A stretch of 64,000 bases of DNA from Tubulanus polymorphus (Eukaryota; Nemertea; Palaeonemertea; Tubulaniformes; Tubulanidae): the NCBI RefSeq assembly GCF_964204645.1, contig NC_134026.1, forward strand, positions 20,292,650-20,356,649, in the 5' to 3' direction. Position numbers and translations under genes: made by a program. The notes beneath the pieces were generated by a model. The model had not been told where the DNA came from, made no database searches, and saw only the letters and a program-made list of their open reading frames with translations. Positions 11,917 to 28,100 of the stretch are shown piece after piece; positions within the stretch are counted from its first letter, which is position 1; every line of letters starts with the position of its first letter.

Positions 11917-12083
11917 ACTACTTCATCGCTTTCCGAATAGAAATTATGCGTCATCTATTAAAAGACTTTCTAATGGATTCTCGTTCCTCTGACGATCAGC
12001 GCAGACGTCCAGCCACGTATAATGGTCACTTCTACGTCTTCTTCGTAATTCCTAGAAGCGTCCATGACAGCAAGACGATCGAG
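11917..12083 (+). CDS. Candidate orphan internal exon, function unknown
   Basis: The stretch is bounded by a good acceptor (CATTTCCAG) and donor (GTAAGC) and stays open in one frame for 55 codons (YFIAFRIEIMRHLLKDFL ... HFYVFFVIPRSVHDSKTIE). I recognise no family and cannot link it with confidence to another exon. A second exon-like stretch about 2.3 kb on (14349-14451, GLTFYGITDTDIND, followed by GTAAGT) could belong to the same unknown gene or be chance. Confidence 0.22.
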
Positions 12084-12269
12084 GTAAGCATCACTGGCGT
12101 GCGACATGTTACATGTTTTTCGACCGAAGACCGATATAAGAAATATGATTTGAATATAGACACATTTAAAAAGAACTAAAAAGAAATACAATTACATTCC
12201 CGCGGGTTGGTTTTGTAATTTTTCCAAGTTGGCTGACTTTACTTATGGAAATGTTTACTACGGTGAACG

Positions 12270-12359
12270 GAAAATGACCAAGGAAAAAATGGCCAAGGAA
12301 AGAATGGCCAAGGTATTTGCCTAGGAAAAAATGGCCAAGGAAAAATGGCCACGGAAAAA

Positions 12360-12360
<1 letters not shown>
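12270..12360 (+). repeat. Minisatellite, about 14-bp unit
   Basis: Five or six copies of a unit close to AAAAATGGCCAAGG, with small variations and one interruption (TATTTGCCTAGG). Confidence 0.8.
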
Positions 12361-13804
<1,444 letters not shown>

Positions 13805-13809
13805 AGAGT

Positions 13810-16800
13810 GACATAAGAATATTATAGGAACCGATCTGTGGTCGATATAAATATCACTTATCGTGTCTGACATCCAATTATGGCATATACTATATATAGT
13901 CACATGGCAAAAGCACACGGCTACACCCAAGACCTCATGAGATCAACCATTTTCGAATTTCCAATACGTATATTCTTTCGTTGCATTTTGTTTGGCTTGA
14001 TGTAGATGGTGTAAGTGATGTGGATGAAATTTATGAATTGGCTTGGTACGCAAGTGCATAATCGAATCACATACCAAAGGGTTGTGGACTATAAGAAAAT
14101 GAATTAAAAAATCAATGCCATCGTTATCTACCCCGTCACAATCGCCAGGAACCGTCAAGGATTCTTTCTCATAGAAATTGACAAAATCCGCGTCTATATC
14201 GTCGATAATCGTAAGAGTCAAGCACATTTTGGTCTGGGAGGTCTGTATTCGCATCGAAGAGTTATACGGAAAGCTATATAAACATGTCGCAATTTGCGCT
14301 GGCAACTTTCGATGATCGACATTCGGGAACAGACGCTATACAGCGGTGCTAGCAGGATGGATTGACTTTCTATGGCATTACTGATACTGACATCAACGAT
14401 ATTAATGTGCGATTAAACATCGTCGGAATCGGTATCCATGGGACTATCGGGTAAGTGCACATAAAAGTAACTATCTACATAAAAGTGGTATCTATCGATA
14501 AATCTTACGTCTCCATATTCGCAACTGTAATAATCGCTGTGTATTTAGACACTCCCAGTAACATGCTTTTTTTTTACTGTATGCTTAAGCTAGGCTTGGG
14601 GTACGTCTATTGTGTTCTTCATGATTTGAAGAATTAGCTCAAATTTAAAGAAGTCACCAATTTTGAATCATTTCTTCGTCGCTAAATTTGACCATATATG
14701 AAAAATAAATCAAAATCGTATAAGTTTGATATCGCATTCATTCTTAAGCATGGTCAAAATGAAATGAAATGAAAAAATGAAAATGCGAAAAGAGTACTTT
14801 ATAACTCAATTAAATTCAATTAAATCTGTATTGTGCCGTAACGTAATACATACATTGTTTGGACATATACAATAAAGAAGAAACAACATTATTTCATAGA
14901 ACATAGTATGTACCATTCAAACAAACAAAAACGGTTAATATCATATACATTGTGAGGTGCTTTATACTTAAGAGCTTTCATTAATAAGAGCTTTCCTGAC
15001 TCTGAGCCATTACGTATAGTAGAGGTGGTCTACTGTCGTCATCGAAAGCATGCTGAAAAGAATTTCCAGCTTTGTTGTATCGTCAATGCGAATGCGATAC
15101 CGACAGAAAGCTGCAAATCTAGCCATCATCGGTTCATTCAGCTAAAAACGTCTTCGCGTAACGTAAAACCTTTTTTATTTCATTGAAAATAAGTCGCGTC
15201 GTCGGTTTGTGTGTATACTCAATACAGTACGATTAGCATAGATTAATTATTGCGTAAGTTGAAATATGAAAATTGATGGTTGTTCCGTGATTGATGCAGT
15301 AAATTACCGGTTCATTCGGTAACGTACCTGAATATATCATTGTAAGCTCTGGAGACATACATCACGACTCTGACAGACCACTCGCTGGCTTCCACAAGCT
15401 ACAAGATTCGAAAGAGCGCGGTATTAGTTCTATTTGTCATTTTTGTTCGGCTTATCAATATATACATCTTAGTAGGGAAGAGCAATGCGGCCAACAACAT
15501 TTAGTTTTCTTAATTCAACAGTCGATTCAATAACTCAAAAAGCCGGTTCGACAGCTATAGGTTGAAAGGCACGCAATTGAATTCTTACTTATAACTAAGT
15601 GAACTCATATAATTTGGAACTTGGTCCAGACTATATATAAGGTAAAATAGTCACTGCTACCAATTGATAGGTACGGTTTGCGATAGACGAAAATGAAATG
15701 CCTCTAAAACGAATCGAATGATACCGTGGTTCTCGTGAAACTGATAGTTGCCAATAATCATTCTACGTATAGCTAGCTCACAGTACACGCACCAACCGAC
15801 ACCATTTTTATGGCGTAAAAGATTCTTTTTATGCGGTAGTTTCCTTCATGACGTTTTTCTTCAATCTGCACAATTAATTTACTTTGATCTGACGTCTTTT
15901 CGAGATCGTCGAAAATCATCTTTGCCGGGTTGGTTGCGCGGCTCAACCGCTTTCTATAAATATCCCAGCAAATTCGAGATAAAGATCAAAGCAAAGCCCC
16001 TGAAGTGGGTGTAGGTTCGAATTTGCAATTAACTCGACAGCGCTTAGCCCGAGGTCCTGTCGCATAACGGCTGAGCAGCGGAATGCTTCCATTCCAATAA
16101 TGATATGACCGTCATTTCCCATACTGCATGAGACAACAAAAAATCCATACCACCATACCACGGACATCGCTTGATCGACGCTGACATAATGTCAGTTAGA
16201 AGATTCGATTCCAAGCTACGAAGCACGTTGCCCGTGTACCGTTTTGTGGTCTTCGTTAATCGAAATTGAAAAGCTGAGCGTGTGACGATGCGCTACGTGT
16301 AGTGAGCTCAGCGCTAATGATTTGTTCACGCACAGCTTAAAGCGTCGATGGATTTTTATATGATTAACATGATGACGAGGGATGAAAATTTCACACTCCA
16401 CGGAGCTAAAAGCGCTTAAAGAGCTGTCGCGTACTATCGATGAGCTGCTGCAACAAAGAGTGGGTCCCTATACAAACCATATCTGGTGTGTATTGAAGGA
16501 TGTAGTTTTAAGATCGTGTAAAGCCATCAGATATCAAAAGATACCATCAAAGCTTTACTTTCAGAATTCTGTGGACATAGTGACTGGCTGTATGGGGGGA
16601 TATTTTGCACGTATGGTGGATATTCTATCACCGACTTATGCCAAGCATGTACGCGCGAACGTCATCGACGACGCGTCATCGAAAGCATGAACTCAACAAT
16701 GTCCTACTTATTGGGTGGGGTTTATTTACAATCTAGGCATCATTTCGACTGAATAAGGCTGTGCGTGTTTCAGATGGAACTATTCTTCTGCGATATTGTC

Positions 16801-18990
16801 TTTATTTTCTTCTGCACATGCGAAGTGCTAAAAATGAAAAAAATGATTAGGCCTAAGTATTTCAAATCTCCCTCCTCGCAACATTTGACTCCGATCAAAT
16901 GGAATCTTCATCTCCACTTCATCCTAATCTGTAGTTATTCAAACTTATGGCAGTATCGATTCCGATAAGATTCAGATGAGCTCGCGGGTCTCCGCTCGGA
17001 ACAAGCGATAAAATAGTAACCTTTCGTATTTACTGGCGATTCTGTATTCATATCTCGCATATCTTGCGGTATCATCCATCAAAATGTTATTATTCCTTCA
17101 CCGATTTCTTCCCTCCATCCGGGCAGGCTATTTGCGGGTTGAATGATATTCTTGGCCAGCCGCTCGCGCAATATCACGAGAGGATTCACAAATTCGTTCG
17201 TCTTTCGCTGTCACGTTGTGTATTAGCATATATCTAATGATTATCATTATTCTATCATTCATAACCATGGAAAATGACGATATGATGCAATGATGTGACA
17301 TTCATATTCAGACAGCCGGCTGTAGTTTGATGGGATTTTAATCAACTGCCGCATGAGCGTTGGAGCATTGCGTCGCGTCTGGTTTATCAAATATTGGTTT
17401 ATAGTAAAAGCAAGTGAGATATAAGCTGACTGGTATAGTTCCACGTTGTGCGTGTTCTTTTTAACAACGCCGACATTTTGTTTTTGTTCGCTGGACTTTT
17501 TAACTTCTTGAAATATCGATTGACGAATTCTCTCGGCACAGTATAAAAGGTAATGCACGGACGCCATATACATCAATTCACACGCATCATATTTGGCGCG
17601 TCAGTCAGACAATCGTCATGATCTAAACATTCTGGATTTCCAGGGATGGTTAAAATCTTCATTTAACAATTCTTGCCCCCATTTTGGAATGATTTAGAAA
17701 AAGTTAAGTTCAAAAATTCAAAAAAGTGTATTCGTTTTAAGAAAAGGGCGAAAATACCATGTTTACCGATGAATTACCGATGTTTACCGTGAATTTTTTA
17801 CGGATCTTTCCGGTTAAAAAAGAACGGATTTTCTAAATTTTTCCCGCGGCCCCTTGTTTTTAACTTTATGAAATAATGATTAGAGTTTGTTATGTCCTGA
17901 CCGACACTTCATCAGAATTGGAAACCTTTGTATAGGTATAAATTTAGAAATATTGTAAATGAACGTTTTATTGTATCCATGAAGTCATTTTTCGTCCATT
18001 CTAACCATCATTTTGTATCCACTCAATATGGCTAATAATGTCACAGGCAGCTGTCATTTCTAACGATTAGCGTGTTTACAGTTGTATGGATTGGAACAAC
18101 GACGTTGATTTTTCAATTTGTCCAGCTGCACGCGCATCGCTAACGATTCAAACGGATCCACCAGAAACCAACAGACCGTGGGTGCTTGTAAATGTACACA
18201 CACGTGTCATACAGAGTACGTTTTTATTCAACGTATTCGGTTTACACAGCTTTATTTAGCGTGATTCCTGTTTATTATCGAAAACAATTCCGATTAAACT
18301 TCACAATCTACATCATAGGTTAACGGATGTGCTTTAGGAATTCATCATTGCTGTTGATCTTACAACTCTTATAATAACCGCTGTTGAAATCTTCTTGAAA
18401 TCGATTTCGCGCTTAAAAAAGTGTACGTTCGTTTTCGGTATGTATCTATGTATGTGTGGTTCAGGAGACTGCGTTGCGATTGTGCGCCGCTGAGGCACGG
18501 AGCATGGCCAATGTAATTCCCATATCAACTTCTTATCCGGCAGGATAAGGCAGCGGGAAATGAACACACTACTGTCGTGATTCGTATTTCATATACTATA
18601 TTAATTGCCGCTCCTACTATTTCCAGTTTAATATAGCGTTTTTCGTTTTAGTTTTGCTAGTAACTTGAGATTTGCTGAATCATTTACATATTCAAATGAT
18701 AACTTAGATATATTCATACGAGGTTAGGTCACATTTTCTGATATTTCTTGATTGTATTGTATGATATTTCTTCATTTTATTCGATTGATCTTTGTATTTG
18801 CAAATACTCAGTTTCGTTATGTCAAAGAACCCTAATCGTTGTTTTATTTTGCATTTGAATCAAATTGCATCGTTTAGTTCCACTGTGAGGATATTCAAGT
18901 TCATCGCAGCGTTCTCCGAGGCGATCTATAGAGCGCAGATTTATCCTGAAAGTTCGGAATAAATCAGGCTTGAATGTTTGCTTGTTTTCA
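13810..18990. other. Long intergenic spacer upstream of the xylosyltransferase-like gene
   Basis: I find no recognisable gene. ORFs at 13943-14305 (-), 16382-16690 (+, 102 codons) and 17259-17576 (-) match no family I know. The 16382 ORF is the least repetitive and might repay a protein search. An unseen 5' UTR exon and the promoter of the downstream gene should lie in or before this stretch, because the first coding exon starts with an acceptor at 18996. Confidence 0.4.
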
Positions 18991-19173
18991 TTTCAGATTT
19001 CTGTTAAGTGCGTTTATCGAAATCCAAGCACGCAGCGTTTGTCTTATACTGCGTGCAGACGAGATACCAAACGCCGAGGCATAACACCGACAGAGACCGT
19101 GTTGATGGAATCCACTTTATCGCGATTACGAACATGGAGACAACGGCTAGTCGTTTGTTAGGATTTGTTCGGA

Positions 19174-22100
19174 ATGCTCAGTAGCCTTCGTCAGACGGAA
19201 ATAATGGGTATTTTACTGCTGATGTTATTAGCTGTCCTGAATAACCCGGACTCGTCGGTGCAACATCAGTCTTCCGACGATTACAACGCGCACCGCGATG
19301 TCGATTCGTATCACGAAACGTGGACGTTCCACGAATTGCTATCGAACGCCGGTTTCCGATGTCGCCCGGGATATTTTCTCAGCGCGATCAACGAATCTTT
19401 GTCGAAATACGAACGTCACAACGCGACATCGCCGCCGATTTCGGCAATTCTGTCTTTATCGGACGCGAAAGCGGATGATTTAGATTCTTCTTTTCGGGAT
19501 TCACCTTGCCCGAGCGTGGCTAGGTGTTTGGGCTACCAGGCTTGTTCGTTTAAGTTCGGCGGCCAGTTCTGTCGCACGGATCCTATTCCGGGTTTCCGCA
19601 AATACTTGATCGTTAACGTTACCTGCGCTCGCGATCGATTCCACGTCGACTTGATCAAGAATCTGGCCAGCGCGGTTTTACGAGAGAAATTGAGAAACAG
19701 CACCGAGTACTACAAATATATCTATTTCAAACCTTTGAGCGAACGTAACTTACAGCTGTTCAAATACGGCAACGTCAAATTGAAAGAACACTTAATTCAC
19801 GAAGATGAAATCAATATGATTCAATGCCCGAACGTGGAAGACGCTTTCAGTTTTGGGTAAGTCCTTTTTAGGATCTTGTTCGCCTTCATCAAATTCTAGT
19901 TTTTGTTAAGTTATGCCGCGTGCGTTCGGCTTTGTTTAATTGAATAAAAATTCAATTCGTCATTGAAGCTACGTGGGGGACTGCTCTCGGCGACCGCCCG
20001 ACCAAAGACAGGTGAACGAAGATTTGTGGCATGTTCTCGCGAGGTATGTTAGTCTATAGTAAACTCGTTAGATGTTATGTATTTCTTAAATAAGCCTCGA
20101 TCACACGAAGATGGTTTGGGCCGGGCCAAATTGGCACAGATCAGGCCCGAGGCAAATTTGGCCCGTGCTCTAATTCGAGAGCGCGTTCACACGCAAATCA
20201 CTCGCTCACTCGATACTAAACAATGCTTTAACAAAGTTAAGTGGGTCGTTTCTTGTCAATTCACATGCAATGATTTGACCCGTGCTTAAATTTGGCTTGG
20301 GCCTGATCCGACGTTTTTGGTCGGGCCAGATTTGGGCCGGAACGACTGTTCACGCGGGTGCCAAATTTGCCTATGCCTATTTGGTCCGGGACGGAAATGC
20401 CCGTGTGATCGTGGCTAAAAAGTATCGTAACTAATATCCGAGTTGAACGGTTATCCGAGTTGATCGGATCCGACTCGGGCGGAGTCTACTGTATATTGTT
20501 CCATTTATATTTCAATCGCTGCTGATGCTATAGCGTCAAAAGCGCTTTCGTCTTTACTTGAAATATAATGGCTGTATATACCAGCTGCGTCTGATAAGCC
20601 GTTTGTTAAGACACCTTTATCACATCCCACATTCGTATGGTTTCTCCAATTTGATCTTGCGAGTGCAGTTCAAATTACCTCGTTCTTTTGTAAGGTGTCC
20701 CCTGGCCAAATGTCGCCGAGAAATTCTACAGGTTTATTGCGCTTATAAGTACAATCACGACGCAAAATGTTTACCTCCGCAGCTCGTCAAAAACGTAAGT
20801 ACAGTGAGAATTTTTTTTTTTGACTAATTGCCATAATGACCTTCGGCCGTTGTTGATGAGTTTCGTCAAATGAAAGATTATGTCCTTTCAATTTGCCTTT
20901 CAATAACCCCATAACGATTTCGGGTTCGAAGTTGTACAATACGTCGGTTTTGGACATTTCTTTAAAAACCTATTTTATAAACCTATTTTTCTATGAAAAC
21001 GCTTTGATGTTGTTTGAACGAAAAAATCTGAACTCTCGTCGTTTACAGGGATCACTATCCGAAGGAACATTTGAGTTCAGTTATTCGAGTCTTCCCGAAA
21101 ATGGCATCCGTCCGAATATATCGCATTACAAACGCAGTAAGTACTCGGTTTCATGGTCGCAGTATTGTACTGCTCAGCAGGGCTTTCATGTAGAAACGCT
21201 CTGTTTTGAAAACGAATAAAAACCCACAGTTAGATCTGTAAAAACAGTTTAAAACAGTGATGAGGCTTAGTTAAAGCCTTGAAACTGTAAGGAAAATAAA
21301 CTGTTTTTACAAATCTAACTGTGGGTTTTTATTTGTTTACTCTACACTGAGATTGATATCAGTTAATTGCAGCTCTGATTTGATCTTAAGCTAGGGAGCG
21401 ACCCTATAATTAATCATTCATTTGATTTGTTTTGATTTGGTGTCCCTTTTACAAACCCAAACGTCCAAGTTCTCTCATGTACAGCGAATTGCTGAACTGT
21501 GAAAATACGTCAACTAATCGAGTACTTAGATAACTGTATTTTTAACTGAACATGGTAGTGATCAATACCTGTATTACTTTGTGTCTTCTGTATTGTATGA
21601 TCTTTTTAGACCTCCTTATACAATCAATTTTAGTCAGGAGAATAAAGTTATATCTTATCTTATCTTATCTTATCTTATCACCGTATTGCGGTTTTGTTCA
21701 TGTCTGACTTGATGCATAGAAATCATAAATGCCCTATACAAAGAAACTTAGTATAAGATTAGCTTAATCAATCCAAAGATGTTAATAGATTATCGAATGT
21801 TTAACATCCAGTTACGCCATTCAAATTACAATTGTTGTCAGTGGCATATGCAATAATACAACATAATAACCTTAAATTGCTTTGAATGAATTTAGTTTCA
21901 GAACCGTTTCTGAAAATTGAGCAGGAAGCGGCGTTACTAATTTTACGGCTGCTAGGACACAATGCATTTCTGCCGTAATGAGCCATATTTAAAATAACAT
22001 CGATCATTCGAACATCCGTGTACATTGTGCATAAACCCTTTCGCTGTCGTCCAATCTTGGCGACAAAATGACAAATTAGCTTGACATAGCCTAATTAACT

Positions 22101-25100
22101 TTGATATTCCGTCCTTTGATTCGGTGGGATGGATTCATCTGCTTGTGACAGACGCTGTCTAATAACTAATAACAAACACTAATGAACGTAATACGACACG
22201 AATTTATTCCATTGTAGTTTACCACGACGAACACATGGGTCTGATACCGACTCGGCTCGGCTTCTTGCTGTTGGTACATACTGCTGAAAATTCTGTGGTA
22301 AGGCGGTATGAAAAAAATATGACTAACGATTATTTCGATTGATCTCTAGAATGGATAAGTATATGCATTACATATCCTCCTTCAATGAAAAAGTTGATGA
22401 CATTTTGAAAAGGTACATGGGTGGCTCTAGGATTCTTGAACAAAACGAGCGGCAATGATTTGCCACTGTATGCGTAACTTTCTTAAGACAGGTCGTGAAA
22501 ATATTATCTAGCAAAAAATAGGTGGAAGGGCCCGGGCAGCTTCGGCCCCTTGTACCTAAAACTAGAGATTTTCTCACGGTAAGAGAATGGTGCCCTAAAA
22601 ACACCTCGAAACGATATAAGCAAACATGCGCCATTAGAAATTTTAGAGAGAGTGAAATCATTACGACTCGATATTAGATGAAAGCACCTTATAGTTACAA
22701 AATAGCAGCTTGAACTAGAGAGAAACCTGTCAATTCGGGTAGGAAACAGTTAGTTAATAGCACCCCTTCGCGCGAACGGTCATTGTGATTCAATTACTCG
22801 TAAAAGCTTTCAAAGGCTATTTTCTAAGTTTGTTCGTTCGTCTTTTCAGGGAGAACTTCTCGAGCAGATATATAGGCCTTGGCATTATTATGTGATACAC
22901 ATAGACGTGCGGGCGACGGAATTCAGACGAAAAACGTCGAAGGTTTTAGATGACTATTTCCCGAATAAAACAAACATTAGAATTCTACCTCTAGAAAGGT
23001 TTTCAACAGCTTACATTCTCAATCGTTAAAAGTCGGGCGTAGGTCGGCCTTGCGACGGCTTGTGACTCGATTCCCTGCATCGGCCAGCGACGCTAGTCGC
23101 CGCACATTGTTGTTCTTTCTACGACGCTCCCGTCTATGGGCAGCCATCCCCGCCAAAGAGACTTTTAAGTCGTCATGTGAAGGGTAAACCCATAACGTGA
23201 AGTATAATGTAGTAATGTGAAGGATAAACTCATTCACATCAACTTCACGTTATGGGTTTATCCTTCATATGACAATAACTCGTCTGTTTGGCGGGGATGG
23301 CCGCCATACACGTCGCTCCTAGTCGCAACCGACCTACGCGCTCTCTGGACTGACAGAAACTAGTCGCACACCGTCGTTGACAATCGAGTGGGGTACCTCA
23401 TTTCAATGCAAATTGATTCACTTTATCTTTTCAGATCCTTTATCACCTCGTGGGGATCGTATGGAATCCTTCGCGCTGAATTAGAGGTAAATCTACGATA
23501 ATAAGTACCTGCATCTTAACGTTTAATGTACGGAGATTCGTTAGGTGGCATCGATGTGGTTTAGTCAGGTCCGATTGAAGACATTTTAGGCTAGATATTG
23601 TGATAAACATCACTTCCTGTACAACCAAGACGGTTAGCTGGCATACGAGCTTACTAGTGGATATTTCGTTGACTATACTATCGTACGGTGGCTGATTCGG
23701 GCCAAACCAAAATCTTTCGACCGAAAACAAATTTGATAGCGAGAAAACTAATATTCACGTGAGAAAACAAACATTTGGCACGAGAAAACAAAATGATTTA
23801 TTTTTGCGATCCCGCCAAGTAAACTAGTTTTCTTGCCCCGCCAAAAGAAATATGAACGCGAGAAAACAAATATTTCGGGCGAGAAAACATAATAATTTGT
23901 TTGTTTTCTTGCGCTAAATATTTCTCGCGAGAGAACAAATGTTTAGCATGAGATGCGCGCTAAATTTTTTTTTTCTCGCATTAATTTTTGTTTTCTCGCT
24001 ATAAAATTTGTTTTCATCATTATCTTTTTGATACTTGAAAAACTTCGGCGTGGCCTGAATCAGCCACCATATTATTGTGACCGGTGTTGCTGAAATTCTG
24101 CAGTGGCCACGGGTGAAAATAAGTAGGTCACACCATGGACTCTAAATAGTTCTAGAATCAATGGTCACACTAACCCCACGCGAAATCATCAGAATGATAT
24201 TTAGTTATTAACAACTGACTATTAACTATGAGGATATCCTGTAATGACCTCTGAATAGGTAGAAGGGCACGCATATCACGTTTTTTTCTCTATAATATCA
24301 CAGGGCATAGAAGAGCTGTTGCGGATGGGAATTTGGGACTTTATGATAAATCTAAGCGGAGCTGACTTAACGCTTCGAAACATCGAAGATTTGGAATTCC
24401 AACTTGCGTCACACCGAGGTATACAACACTCGTCCTATTAACTTTCGTTTGCAATCTGATCAGGGTTCCACATTAGCTAAACCAACTTTTTTGAACCGAT
24501 CACTGCACTCAACGTTACTATTTGCATAAACAGTACATTTCGCTAACCACATATCTCGATCAATTTCATTAAGGTGAAACGCTGCTAAGGTTGAATAAGG
24601 TTGCACCCCTCGATGAACCAATTAAACGAACTATCTGGTAGGCATCATTTGGCAAATTGTAGGATCTTATGTATAAGGTGTAGAATGGCTCCTTATTATC
24701 ATGTATGTTTATATGCACATATTCATCAGGTACAGTTGCGGTGGATATGTGTACAATGTGTCTATGTCGAAGTCGGAATCTTCGATAATGCGCCAAAGCG
24801 CCTCCCAGTGGGGAATATACAGTCACCAATTCATGAACTATATTGTTTCGAAAAACCGCGGAAAAGACGTCGACGGCCTTCAGTTTGCCATGGAAACGTC
24901 TTTCATTCAAGACGAGCTGTACATGTTATCGATGCTAAAGAAATCACACTTGAAGTGAGTTGTCTCTACTGTTTAAGTCGTTTTACTTCGTAACTGTTGT
25001 GTCACCATTCTCTAAACCGATTGCAAATCGTTTGAATATTATCATAAGGTGTTTCCGTTCGTTCGGCAGAAAACCCTATTGTTATCCTCGTGATATCATC

Positions 25101-28100
25101 TTCCTGATAACAACGATGATGAAGTAATGATCATTAGGAAAACAACAAAAGGGTTTTCCGCAAAACGAACAAAATCCCTAATTTTTTTTCGAATAGCATA
25201 TTATAATTACATTACGAAATCCATGATAATTTTGTAGATCAACGTTAAAATCTGCTGGCGTACTTTACATGAAGGATTTCGTCGCGGATAACGCTCTAAT
25301 GCTATGTAGGCATTCAGAACACGTAGATGCTTGTGGGAGGGTAGGTGCCACAAATGTAGTAGACATCTCGATACTCTTTGTGTTCTGCAATTTAGAAAAA
25401 AAATCATTTCAGGGTCCCGGAGACGTGAGATATGTAGACGTCGAACACATCATGGAGCAATCGAACAATTTTGCGTTCGCGCGAAAATTCAGTACCGACT
25501 ACAATAGCCGAACAAGGAAATTGATATCCGCATGGGGCCAAGAAGGCTACTACAAGCACATAGGAGATATGCTGCCTAGACATTTTACGGAGTAAGTCGA
25601 CAACTAGTTAGTACTTCAAAGTAAAATTACAATATCGAAACTTGATTATTGACAATGAGATCTTTAGATTGATGTGATATCTATTTCTCCTTGATTCAAT
25701 AGTATACAAAAATAATTTCGATACGAAAAGTTTTTACATAATCGTTCATTCACTGCCATTACATTGATAATCGATCAGTCTGGTTTTTTCGCGAATATAT
25801 GAACGACAGTGACCCGCATAACGAAGAATCTCGAGTTCCTCCTTTGATTTGAGGATAAGATGTTTCTCGACTTAATTTGCTTGTCCGATTTCTTCTGTAT
25901 CGCATTCGTTATTTCACTAGTCCTTACCTGTTTTGCGATGGTCGGTTAAAAAGTAACTTTATTCGTGCCTTTGTTCGTTGAATTGATTTCTTGGCTATTG
26001 ATTTCTTCCGACTCTATTTTTGTTTGTCTTGATTTTTTTCTCCGATATTACCTACTCGTAAACGAATTCGTGATTTTCTTTGTAGTCAGTTAGCCACATT
26101 AGTCGGTGAAAATGTCCGCAGCGAAGGTGTTTCATCGACAGAACTTCTACGAGTGACGAGCTACCGTAAATTGATATCGTCAAATCCCTGTTGTCAACAG
26201 TTAAACGCTCGAGGTTTCTTGCTGGCTTACGAATACGTTTTTATCGTTGAAGCTAATTTGGTAAGTGTAGCTAACTCGATTCCCTTCACGTATCAAACAA
26301 GATTCTTATATCGTTGGCTTTTTTATTACTTGAAACATGTTGATATAATCTTAATAATTATCCTCTAGAAATTTAATGATGGTACGCAGACATCTTACAG
26401 AGCTGCATTTGTGAGTATAAATTTCGTGTAATAATGTGTTCTAGATGGAAGTCTATCCAATCATTCGACTCATTGTCCACTTCAAAATTGACCCAATGGT
26501 CAAGGCACTATTTCCTTGAAAATAATGTATGTTAGAATTTTGACTTCAAATGGGAAAGTCAAAAGTCTGAGGACCCTCATATCCTGGTTCCCGTGGATGC
26601 AATACTAAAATTTTTATTGATGTTAGTAATAGGGGTAATGGGCTTTCAGGCCAAAGGTCGAAGGGTCGAGCTCATTAAAAAATGAAAAATATGAAAATAA
26701 TAACAATTTCTACTTGAATTAGTCGCGAAACTCATAAAAAATGAAAAATAATTCTCACACACTCGAGTTGGGATGAAACCATCCATTAATTTAAGAGAAA
26801 AATTAAACAGTTCATAAAATATTTGCTAGTTTTTAATTAAATATTTTATAATCATTTTAAGAATATTAAACTTTTAAATGATTAAATCAAATAACAATTA
26901 AATTTACAGCCAAACAATTTAACATTTCAACAGTCTAACAATTTATCATTTCAACTGTCAAACAATTTATCATTTCAACTGTCAAACAATTTATCATTTC
27001 AACTGTCAAACAATTTATCATTTCAACTGTCAAACAATTTATCACTTCAACTGTCAAACAATTTATCATTTCAACTGTCAAACAATTTATCATTTCAACT
27101 GTCAAACAATTTATCATTTCAACTGTTAAACAATTTATCATTTCAACAGTCGAACAATTTATCATTTCAACTGTCAAACAATTTATCATTTCAACTGTCG
27201 AACAATTTATCATTTCAACTGTCAAACAATTTATCATTTCAACTGTCGAACAATTTATCATTTCAACTGTCAAACAATTTATCATTTCAACTGTCTTATC
27301 ATTTCAACAGTCAAACAATTTATCATTTTAACTGTCAAACAATTTATCATTTCAACTGTTAAACAATTTATCATTTCAACAGTCGAACAATTTATCATTT
27401 CAACTGTCAAACAATTTATCATTTCAACTGTCGAACAATTTATCATTTCAACTGTCGAACAATTTATCATTTCAACTGTCAAACAATTTATCATTTCAAC
27501 TGTCAAACAATTTATCATTTCAACTGTCAAACAATTTATCATTTCAACTGTCAAACAATTTATCATTTCAACTGTCAAACAATTTATCATTTCAACTGTC
27601 AAACAATTTATCATTTCAGCTGTCAAACAATTTATCATTTCAGCTGTCAAATAATTTATCATTTCAACTGTCAAACAATTTATCATTTCAACTGTCAAAC
27701 AATTTATCATTTCAACTGTCAAACAATTTATCATTTAACAGTCTATTAGATATTTAAATCATTTAACTCAATTCAATAATTATAATGTAGAATTGTTACT
27801 CTTTACGCCAGTTTTTATGTTTAATTGTTTCATAATGCTTTGATTTATGTGATTTTAAGTATTTACCTCCGCAATAACAATGAATTTTTTCATTAGGATT
27901 GAATTTTCTAAATTCATCATCTAAATCACATTGAACTGCAATATCTTTAAATGATTTTTCATTATCTAATTCACATTGAATTCCAATATTTGATGAATTT
28001 TCATTATAGATAATTTGTTTATTATCAAAATTGAAATAATATAATTGTCTTTTTTCAATTCTTAAGTTAATCAAATCATTGTAATCTTTTGAAAGTATTA

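Noticed and set aside
14100-14180. Calcium-loop-like DCDGVDNDG in a minus-strand ORF
   Set aside because: A single short motif in an otherwise featureless 120-codon ORF without splice sites; likely chance.
26935-27734. Tandem array as a CRISPR array
   Set aside because: Units are contiguous with no unique spacers, and the DNA is eukaryotic; it is a minisatellite.
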